The position numbers and the translations under genes were made by a program. The notes beneath the pieces are model-generated. The model was given only the letters and a program-made list of their open reading frames with translations, was not told the DNA's origin and searched no databases. Source: Serratia liquefaciens (GTDB taxonomy: Bacteria > Pseudomonadota > Gammaproteobacteria > Enterobacterales > Enterobacteriaceae). From it: a DNA stretch of 64,000 nt. Location of the stretch: assembly GCF_027594825.1 (NCBI RefSeq), contig NZ_CP088930.1, positions 1,488,001-1,552,000 on the forward strand, read 5' to 3'. Positions 57,613-64,000 of this stretch are shown in pieces. Numbering within the stretch: position 1 is the stretch's first letter; every line of letters starts with the position of its first letter.

Positions 57613-58425
57613 TCAACCATAGCGCCCGGTAATATAATCCTCGGTGCGGCGCTGGCGCGGTGAAGTAAAGATGTCGTCGGTGTCGTTGTATTCCACCAAT
57701 CGGCCCTGGTGAATAAACGCCGTGTAATCCGAAACGCGTGCCGCCTGCTGCATGTTGTGCGTCACCAGCACCACGCTGTACTGCTGCTTCAGAGCGGAAA
57801 TCAGCTCTTCAATGGTCAATGTAGAGATCGGATCCAGCGCCGAGGTCGGCTCATCCAGCAGCAGCACTTCCGGCTCGATGGCTATCGCCCGTGCAATCAC
57901 CAACCTTTGCTGCTGACCGCTGGAAAGACGAAACGCATTCTCGCGCAGCCGGTCTTTCACTTCATGCCACAGTGCGGCAGCACGCAGCGAACGCTCCACC
58001 GCCTCATCAAGGATCCGTCGGTCGCGTACGCCCTGCAGACGCAGGCCGTAAACGACGTTTTCATAAATCGATTTCGGGAAGGGATTCGGCCGTTGGAATA
58101 CCATACCGACCCGCCGTCTTAACGCCGCAACGTCAATCTGTGCGCCGCCAATACTTTGACCGTTCAGTTGCAAATCGCCTTCAATCCGGCAGTTGTCCAC
58201 CAAATCGTTCATGCGGTTGAAACAGCGCAGCAGCGTGGATTTACCGCAGCCGGACGGACCGATCAGCGCCGTCACCCGGTGCTTGGGAATACGCAGCGAG
58301 ATACCGTGCAGCACCTGTTTTTCGCCATAAAACAGGTTGAGGTCGTTTACCGCCAGCGCGGTATGTTCATCATCAAGGTGCTGGACATCCAACCGGGGCA
58401 AACTGCCTGGCGTCATCAAACTCAT
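57613..58425 (-). CDS. pstB: PstB-type phosphate ABC transporter ATPase
   Basis: A 270-residue ATPase. Walker A is GPSGCGKST, Walker B is [15 protein letters not shown], and the ABC signature reads LSSGQQQRL rather than the common LSGGQQQRL. The C-terminus [10 protein letters not shown] is that of PstB. It is the last gene of pstC-pstA-pstB, 28 bases after pstA. No phoU follows. This is likely the second pst system of the organism, since a canonical pstSCAB-phoU is expected elsewhere in enterobacteria. Confidence 0.93.
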   Translation of the reverse strand: MSLMTPGSLPRLDVQHLDDEHTALAVNDLNLFYGEKQVLHGISLRIPKHRVTALIGPSGCGKSTLLRCFNRMNDLVDNCRIEGDLQLNGQSIGGAQIDVAALRRRVGMVFQRPNPFPKSIYENVVYGLRLQGVRDRRILDEAVERSLRAAALWHEVKDRLRENAFRLSSGQQQRLVIARAIAIEPEVLLLDEPTSALDPISTLTIEELISALKQQYSVVLVTHNMQQAARVSDYTAFIHQGRLVEYNDTDDIFTSPRQRRTEDYITGRYG

Positions 58426-58453
58426 TAGGCACTCCCCAAGAATAACATCGTTG

Positions 58454-60106
58454 TTACTGCGACCATGCTCTGTACCGCTCCCTCAGCGAATGGCGAATGC
58501 CCATCGCCGCCAGATTCAAGCCCACCACAATCGCCACCAGCAGGAAGGCAGTGGCGAACACCAGCGGCCGGGCAGCCTCCACGCTCGGGCTCTGGAAAGC
58601 CATATCGTAGATCTGGAAGCTCAGGTGCATAAACTTCCGCTCCAGATGCAGATACGGGAAAATATCATCTACCGGCAGCACCGGCACGGATTTCACTACC
58701 CCCACCAGCATTAATGGCGCCGTCTCCCCGGCAGCGCGCGCCACCGCCAGGATCAGGCCGGTCATCATCGCCGGCGCCGCCATCGGCAACACAATACGCC
58801 ACAGCGTTTCCGCCCGGCTGGCGCCCAGCGCCAACGAGCCCTGACGCAACGAAGCAGGAATGCGCGACAGCCCCTCTTCGGTGGCGACAATCACCACCGG
58901 CAACGTCAGCAGCGCCAGCGTCAAGGCCGCCCACAGCACGCCCGGCGTGCCAAAGGTCGGGTTAGGCAACGACTCCGGGTAGAACAGCTGATCGAGCGTA
59001 CCGCCAATCATATAGACGAAGAAGCCAAGACCAAACACGCCATAGACAATCGACGGTACGCCGGCCAGGTTAACCACGGCGATGCGGATCAGCCGCGTCA
59101 GCAGATTATTGCCTGCGTATTCATGCAGGTAAACGGCGGCAATCACGCCAAACGGCATCACCACGATCGACATCAGGATCACCATCAGCACCGTGCCGAA
59201 AATCGCCGGGAATACGCCGCCTTCGGTATTGGCCTCTCGCGGGCTGTCGCTGAGGAATTTCTTCACCTGTTCGCCCCAGTGCACCAGCTTTTGCGTGGTA
59301 TTCATCGCGTTGGGGTACCAGGCATCGCGCACCTGGCTTAGCGCAATGGTATGGGTCTGGCCGTGCATGTCACGCAGCAACAGCGCATCACGGTGGCGAT
59401 CGCGGTTCAAACCTTCCAGACGATCGGAAAGCAACCGATATTGACGTTGCAGTTCCAGCCGCTCGGCATTGATTGACGCCTGTGCGCGGGCGTCTAGCTT
59501 ATCTTCACGCAGCAAGCTTTTCTCTCGCAGGCGCAGCGTATCGAACCGCTGGTTAATGCGCGCCATATCGCGAAACTGAATATCATGAGCCTGGCGCGAA
59601 AGTGCGGCAATCTGCGGCAAACGCTGCAGCAGCGCCTGGCTAAGATTACGGCCGGTCAGCGGCTGACCATCCTCCAGCATACCGGCCAGATAACCGTAAG
59701 CGGTGCCGTTGTTATTACGTTCCAGCACCAGCAGATCGCGCGGCGTACTTTGGCGAACAATGTCACCGGCCAGCAGCGTACGGAAGTCTTGTCCTTCGCT
59801 CTCGCGGTTGCCCACCTTGATCAGATAGCGCTCAAAACTCTGCGCATTGCCCGGCGGCAGTGTAATATCGGACTCCAGCAGTTGGCGGCGCGGAATGCTT
59901 TGCTGCTGATACAGCTCGCCGATCATCGTCACCGGCCCTGCGGCGCTCTGATTCAGCTCAAACTGGTAGACCGGGCTCGGCCAGAAATAGCGCATCCCCT
60001 GCCCGGCCAGCAGCAGCATAATGCCGATCAGCGCCAACAGGCTGACGGCCACCGACCCGGCGGTCAGCCAGATCCACGGCGAACCGCTCTTCGCCCAGCG
60101 CTTCAT
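58454..60106 (-). CDS. pstA: PstA-type permease with large periplasmic insertion
   Basis: A 550-residue inner-membrane permease, almost twice the E. coli PstA length (296). After helix 1 (about residues 13-38) comes a roughly 230-residue hydrophilic region rich in charged coiled helices ([36 protein letters not shown]). The ABC permease domain follows with the EAA-type loop [32 protein letters not shown]. The stop of pstC overlaps its start. Oversized PstA proteins of this type exist in other gammaproteobacteria; the role of the insert is unknown. Confidence 0.88.
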   Translation of the reverse strand: MKRWAKSGSPWIWLTAGSVAVSLLALIGIMLLLAGQGMRYFWPSPVYQFELNQSAAGPVTMIGELYQQQSIPRRQLLESDITLPPGNAQSFERYLIKVGNRESEGQDFRTLLAGDIVRQSTPRDLLVLERNNNGTAYGYLAGMLEDGQPLTGRNLSQALLQRLPQIAALSRQAHDIQFRDMARINQRFDTLRLREKSLLREDKLDARAQASINAERLELQRQYRLLSDRLEGLNRDRHRDALLLRDMHGQTHTIALSQVRDAWYPNAMNTTQKLVHWGEQVKKFLSDSPREANTEGGVFPAIFGTVLMVILMSIVVMPFGVIAAVYLHEYAGNNLLTRLIRIAVVNLAGVPSIVYGVFGLGFFVYMIGGTLDQLFYPESLPNPTFGTPGVLWAALTLALLTLPVVIVATEEGLSRIPASLRQGSLALGASRAETLWRIVLPMAAPAMMTGLILAVARAAGETAPLMLVGVVKSVPVLPVDDIFPYLHLERKFMHLSFQIYDMAFQSPSVEAARPLVFATAFLLVAIVVGLNLAAMGIRHSLRERYRAWSQ

Positions 60107-62265
60107 GGCGCCTCCTGGTTCAGGGTATAGCGCTCACGCAGCCGCAGTCGGATCGCCTCCGCCAGCGTGTTGAAGACAAAGGTGAAAATAAACAGCACCA
60201 GCGCAGTAAGGAACAGCACCCGGTAATGGCTGCTGCCGGCGACCGCTTCCGGCATTTCTATGGCGATATTGGCCGCCAGGGCACGCAGGCCCTGGAACAG
60301 GCTGCCGTCGATAACCGGCGTGTTACCGGTCGCCATCAGCACAATCATGGTTTCCCCCACCGCGCGGCCAAAGCCAATCATCAGCGCCGAGAAAATGCCG
60401 GCGCTGGCCGAAGGCAACACCACGCGCATCACGGTTTGCCACTGGGTGGCCCCCAACGCCAGCGACCCTTGGCTCAGGGTTGCCGGTACGCTGAACAACG
60501 CGTCTTCCGCCAGCGAGAAAATAATCGGCACTAACGCAAAGCCCATCGCCACGCCAACCACCAGCGCATTGCGCTGGTCATAATCATCACCCAGCCAGAA
60601 ATGCAGGGGCTCGCCGAACAGCTTCACTTCCAGCCAGGGCCCCACGCTAAACGTCAGCCAGACGGTCAATACGATCAGCGGCAACAGGATCAGCAGATCA
60701 ACGCCCGGCGGCAGGCGCCGCGGGGCAAACCGGTTCATCAGCGCACCGCAGGCCAACACCACCGCCGCCAACAGCAAGGGCAGCGACAACACCGCCAGCA
60801 GGTAATATTCAATCACCGGCGCCAGCCAGATGCCGGCCACCAGCCCGATCACCACCGTCGGCAAGGCCCCCATCACCTCAATCGCCGGCTTAATCACCCG
60901 CCGCAGTCCGGCCGACATGAAGTAGGCGGTATAAATCGCCCCGGCCAGCGCCAGCGGAATGGCGAACAGCATGGCATAGGCCGCGGCCTTGAAGGTGCCA
61001 AAGATCACCGGCATCAGGCTGAATTTGGCCTGGTAGCTGTCCTCGCCAGAGGTGGATTGCCAGACGTAAGCCGGTTCGGGGTAATTCTCGTACCACACCT
61101 TGTGCCACAGCGAGCGCCAGGTGACGTCGGGATAAGGGTTGTCGATCGCATAATGTTGCCAGCCCTGTGCCGTTTCCAGCAGCAGGCCGTCACCGCGTGG
61201 AGCGAATGCCATCTGTTGTACCCCGGCGCTCAGCCTGCCGTTCAACAGCGGCTGCGGCTGGATGCTGGAAAACAGCGAGAAACCGCCGTCCGGTCTCAGG
61301 GTAGCGAACACCCGGCGATAAGGTTCGGCCACCAGCAAATCCTGCGGCTCGGACTGGTGGTCGAAATGCTGCACCGGCGTCAGTTGCCAGCGCCGATCTT
61401 TTTCGACATCAAACCATTCGCGTACGCTGCCGTCAGGCGCTTCGATCAGCAACGCGCTGCCGCCAGGCAACGCTGTCAGTTGATAAGGAGAATGTTCGCC
61501 CAGCGTACGCGTTTCTTTTAGCTGCAGCTGCGTGTCGTTAATTTGGTAGCGCGCCAGCCGATTCCCCGCCAGCAGATACAATTGGCGACCGTCGGGCGTC
61601 AACACCAGCTGCTGCACCGTACTGTCCAGCGTGATTTCACTTAGCTGCGGCGGGTGGTCGCTGCCGAAACGGCCAAACACCAGGCGACGATCTTCGGTCA
61701 CACCGGCCAGAAGGTACTGCCCACGTCGCGCCTCGGCCAACGCCAGCAGCGTTAACGCACGCCCCTGTTTATCCAACGTCAGCGGTCGTTGCCCAAGCGG
61801 AAACAACCACTGCGGTGCCGATGCCCCGGCTGCTGCGAAGTCTGCGCTGGCGACGATAAACCGGCCGTCGGCCTGTGCCAAAGCAAACAGGTCACGTTCG
61901 CCAGCTGCCTGAGCCAGTAGTTTCGGTTTGGCCAGCAGCGTCTGTTGCGTCAGAGGATGGGCGTTCTGCTGCGTCAGAGGGTAGAACTGCCCCTGCCCCT
62001 GCGCATCGATGCGGTAGCCTATCCGTTGCTGTACATCCATACCCAGCGCCAGTGCAGGCGCGGAAGCGGCGATCGTCAGCGGTTTCGCCTGCCCCATCGC
62101 CGCCGGTTTAAACAGCGGCAGCACCGCAAACAGCAGGTAAACGAAGATCAGCATCAGCGTCATCAACACCAGCAGCCCGCTGACGGTAACCGCCGCCTGA
62201 ACGCTACGGTCGATGCGCGCGCGCAGGCGATCCCGGGGATGTTGGTTTACCGTAGTTTGTGCCAT
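60103..62265 (-). CDS. pstC: PstC-type permease with N-terminal beta-propeller-like domain
   Basis: A 720-residue permease, over twice the E. coli PstC (319). Helix 1 (about residues 26-50) is followed by roughly 360 periplasmic residues with repeated beta-strand segments (LVFGRFGSDHPPQLSEI, QLVLTPDGRQLYLLAG, YQLTALPGGSALLIEAPDG, AFAPRGDGLLLETAQG) that look like propeller blades. The permease domain follows with ALPTVVIGLVAGIWLAP and the EAA loop [30 protein letters not shown]. It is the first gene of the set, preceded by a PHO-box array. Confidence 0.88.
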   Translation of the reverse strand: MAQTTVNQHPRDRLRARIDRSVQAAVTVSGLLVLMTLMLIFVYLLFAVLPLFKPAAMGQAKPLTIAASAPALALGMDVQQRIGYRIDAQGQGQFYPLTQQNAHPLTQQTLLAKPKLLAQAAGERDLFALAQADGRFIVASADFAAAGASAPQWLFPLGQRPLTLDKQGRALTLLALAEARRGQYLLAGVTEDRRLVFGRFGSDHPPQLSEITLDSTVQQLVLTPDGRQLYLLAGNRLARYQINDTQLQLKETRTLGEHSPYQLTALPGGSALLIEAPDGSVREWFDVEKDRRWQLTPVQHFDHQSEPQDLLVAEPYRRVFATLRPDGGFSLFSSIQPQPLLNGRLSAGVQQMAFAPRGDGLLLETAQGWQHYAIDNPYPDVTWRSLWHKVWYENYPEPAYVWQSTSGEDSYQAKFSLMPVIFGTFKAAAYAMLFAIPLALAGAIYTAYFMSAGLRRVIKPAIEVMGALPTVVIGLVAGIWLAPVIEYYLLAVLSLPLLLAAVVLACGALMNRFAPRRLPPGVDLLILLPLIVLTVWLTFSVGPWLEVKLFGEPLHFWLGDDYDQRNALVVGVAMGFALVPIIFSLAEDALFSVPATLSQGSLALGATQWQTVMRVVLPSASAGIFSALMIGFGRAVGETMIVLMATGNTPVIDGSLFQGLRALAANIAIEMPEAVAGSSHYRVLFLTALVLFIFTFVFNTLAEAIRLRLRERYTLNQEAP

Positions 62266-62661
62266 GTCTCTCGCTGTCGCTGATGTAAGCAGGCTTGCGC
62301 CATAGAATAACCGGGCATCTTATGTCAGTTTTGTGACGTTTGCATGACAAAGTTGCCTACCACTCATATCGAATTTAACGCTACTTATCAGCATTATTAA
62401 CCCTATATATTGCTGAAAAATGATGGCAAAGCCGATCATCTGTAGAGATATTTGGCATTATTGTCTTCATTTTATAGCGCTCCGACATAACCCACGACCC
62501 GGACGCCGCAGAGAATATTTTTACGCCTTAAAATGCCTCGCCCCAAGGTAATGGATATGTTGGACTTTCCTGTCAATCTCTCGCAATAATGATGAAGGAC
62601 ACTAGAGCGGCATCCGGGCGCTGCGTCCCGGATCCTTTTCTAAAATTGAACTGGAGTGGCA
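62266..62661. other. Divergent regulatory region pstC-ppk
   Basis: About 400 bases with promoters of pstC (leftward) and ppk (rightward). The PHO-box array at 62322-62350 is listed separately. A weaker half-match to the PHO unit (CTGTCAATCTC) occurs at 62570, nearer ppk. No gene is seen. Confidence 0.6.
62322..62350 (-). promoter_or_regulatory. PHO box array upstream of pstC
   Basis: On the minus strand three units TTGTCAT, ACGTCAC and CTGACAT occur at exact 11-base intervals, the period of PhoB binding units (consensus CTGTCAT). It lies 57-85 bases before pstC. Confidence 0.72.
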
Positions 62662-64000
62662 ATGGGTCAGGAAAAGCTCTACATCGAAAAAGAACTAAGC
62701 TGGTTATCCTTTAATGAACGCGTGTTGCAGGAAGCCGCAGATAAGAGCAATCCCCTGATTGAGCGCATGCGTTTTCTGGGCATTTACTCCAATAACCTTG
62801 ACGAGTTCTATAAGGTCCGCTTTGCCGATCTCAAACGACGCATTCTGATCAGCGAAGAACAGGGCTCTGGCGGGGCTTCACGCCATCTGCTGAAAAAGAT
62901 CCAGGCCAAGGTATTAAAAACCGATCAAGAATTCGACAGCCTGTATAACGATTTGCTGCTGGAAATGGCACGCAACCAGATCTTCCTGATCAACGAACGT
63001 CAGGTGTCGGAAAACCAGCAAATCTGGCTGCGGCAATACTTCAAGCAGCATCTGCGCCAGCACATCACGCCGATCCTGATCAACAATGAAACCAACCTGG
63101 TGCAGTTCCTGAAAGACGATTACACCTATCTGGCGGTGGAGATTATCCGCGGTACGCGTATCGATTACGCGCTGCTGGAGATCCCGTCCGACAAGGTGCC
63201 GCGCTTCGTCAACCTGCCGCCAGAAGCCCCTCGCCGCCGCAAGCCGATGATCCTGCTGGATAACATTCTTCGCTACTGCCTGGACGATATCTTCAAGGGC
63301 TTTTTCGATTACGACGCGCTCAACGCCTATTCGATGAAAATGACCCGCGATGCGGAATACGATCTGGTTACCGAGATGGAATCCAGCCTGCTGGAGCTGA
63401 TGTCTTCCAGCCTGAAGCAGCGCCTGACCGCCGAGCCGGTACGCTTTGTTTATCAGCGCGACATGCCCAATGAAATGGTGGAACTGCTGCGCGGCAAGCT
63501 CGGTATTTCCAACTATGATTCGGTCATTGCCGGCGGCCGTTACCATAACTTCAAAGACTTTATCGGCTTCCCGAACGTCGGCAAGGCCAACCTGGTCAAC
63601 AAACCGCTGCCGCGCCTGCGCCATACCTGGTTCGAAAAATTCCGCAACGGCTTTGACGCCATTCGCGAGCACGACGTGCTGCTTTACTACCCGTACCACA
63701 CCTTTGAACACGTGCTGGAGCTGGTACGCCAGGCGTCGTTCGACCCCAGCGTGCTGGCGATCAAAATCAACATTTACCGCGTGGCAAAAGACTCACGCAT
63801 TATCGAGTCGATGATCCACGCCGCCCATAACGGCAAAAAAGTCACGGTGGTGGTAGAGCTGCAGGCGCGCTTTGATGAAGAGGCCAACATCCACTGGGCC
63901 AAGCGCCTGACGGAAGCCGGGGTGCACGTGATTTTCTCCGCGCCTGGCTTGAAAATTCACGCCAAACTGTTCCTGATCTCACGCCGTGAAGGCGACGAGA
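62662..64000 (+). CDS. ppk: Polyphosphate kinase, partial at right edge
   Basis: The first 446 residues of PPK1 (about 688 in E. coli), which makes inorganic polyphosphate from ATP. The N-terminal domain [22 protein letters not shown] and the QRDMPNEMV and [34 protein letters not shown] blocks are conserved. The autophosphorylated His, in [11 protein letters not shown], is H433 here (H435 in E. coli, because two residues are missing in the WFEKFRNGF loop). GGAG lies upstream of the ATG. It is divergent from pstC, so phosphate starvation control of both from one region is plausible. Confidence 0.97.
   Translation, partial: MGQEKLYIEKELSWLSFNERVLQEAADKSNPLIERMRFLGIYSNNLDEFYKVRFADLKRRILISEEQGSGGASRHLLKKIQAKVLKTDQEFDSLYNDLLLEMARNQIFLINERQVSENQQIWLRQYFKQHLRQHITPILINNETNLVQFLKDDYTYLAVEIIRGTRIDYALLEIPSDKVPRFVNLPPEAPRRRKPMILLDNILRYCLDDIFKGFFDYDALNAYSMKMTRDAEYDLVTEMESSLLELMSSSLKQRLTAEPVRFVYQRDMPNEMVELLRGKLGISNYDSVIAGGRYHNFKDFIGFPNVGKANLVNKPLPRLRHTWFEKFRNGFDAIREHDVLLYYPYHTFEHVLELVRQASFDPSVLAIKINIYRVAKDSRIIESMIHAAHNGKKVTVVVELQARFDEEANIHWAKRLTEAGVHVIFSAPGLKIHAKLFLISRREGDE

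Noticed and set aside
60601..61521. Long plus-strand frame (306 codons) inside pstC
   Set aside because: Antisense shadow of the GC-rich pstC coding region; Gln/Arg-rich low-complexity translation typical of such shadows.

Overview
The window reads as chromosomal DNA of a Serratia species (S. marcescens / liquefaciens / proteamaculans / plymuthica group). The left end carries the Serratia chitin locus: a holin-endopeptidase-spanin secretion cassette, chitinase B, the LysR regulator ChiR and the lytic polysaccharide monooxygenase CBP21. The rest follows a gene order I know from E. coli (talA-tktB-nudK, narQ-acrD-ypfM-yffB-dapE-ypfN-ypfH-tmcA-ypfJ-purC-bamC-dapA-gcvR-bcp-perM, bepA-yfgD-hda-uraA-upp-purM-purN-ppk). 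Accessory blocks are spliced between these conserved genes. No rRNA, tRNA, CRISPR array, insertion sequence or intact prophage was recognised.

Layout. 1-4.7 kb: chitin degradation and secretion. 5-8 kb: pentose phosphate genes talA and tktB. 8.5-9.6 kb: an orphan UreE-like gene and a small AraC-family regulator next to AT-rich noncoding DNA. 9.7-17.6 kb: nudK, then periplasmic nitrate reductase napFDABC beside its own sensor and regulator narQ-narP. 18.2-21.6 kb: acrD with a BaeR-like box and the 19-residue gene ypfM. 21.8-27.5 kb: Fur-boxed iron uptake island with a CirA-like receptor, a YncE-like propeller and an FhuE-like receptor. 27.6-40.7 kb: two GNATs, a TPR protein and the backbone genes for lysine synthesis, purines, outer-membrane assembly, glycine-cleavage regulation and peroxide defence. 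41-45 kb: a second propeller-plus-receptor iron module and a di-Mop protein. 45.2-48.7 kb: LysE exporter with Lrp regulator, and an NDH-2-like oxidoreductase with an Rrf2 regulator. 49-57.5 kb: bepA, yfgD, hda, a helical-repeat lipoprotein with a GlsB-type protein, uraA, an ERIC-like repeat, upp, purM, purN and speG. 57.6-64 kb: a PhoB-boxed pstCAB set with oversized permeases and no pstS, divergent from ppk, which runs off the right edge.

How genes work together. ChiB has no signal peptide, so the holin cassette beside it is its likely export route. NarQ and NarP probably control the adjacent nap operon through a NarP-type 7-2-7 site. The two iron loci share the same architecture (YncE-like beta-propeller, then TonB-dependent siderophore receptor, with a Fur box upstream of the propeller). 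This repeated pair is the best candidate in the window for a poorly described functional unit. The pst and ppk genes share an upstream region and plausibly link phosphate uptake to polyphosphate synthesis. Several starts were revised from ribosome-binding sites and family N-termini: hda (CTG), gcvR (TTG), narQ (TTG), tmcA, yncE-like, rrf2 and others.
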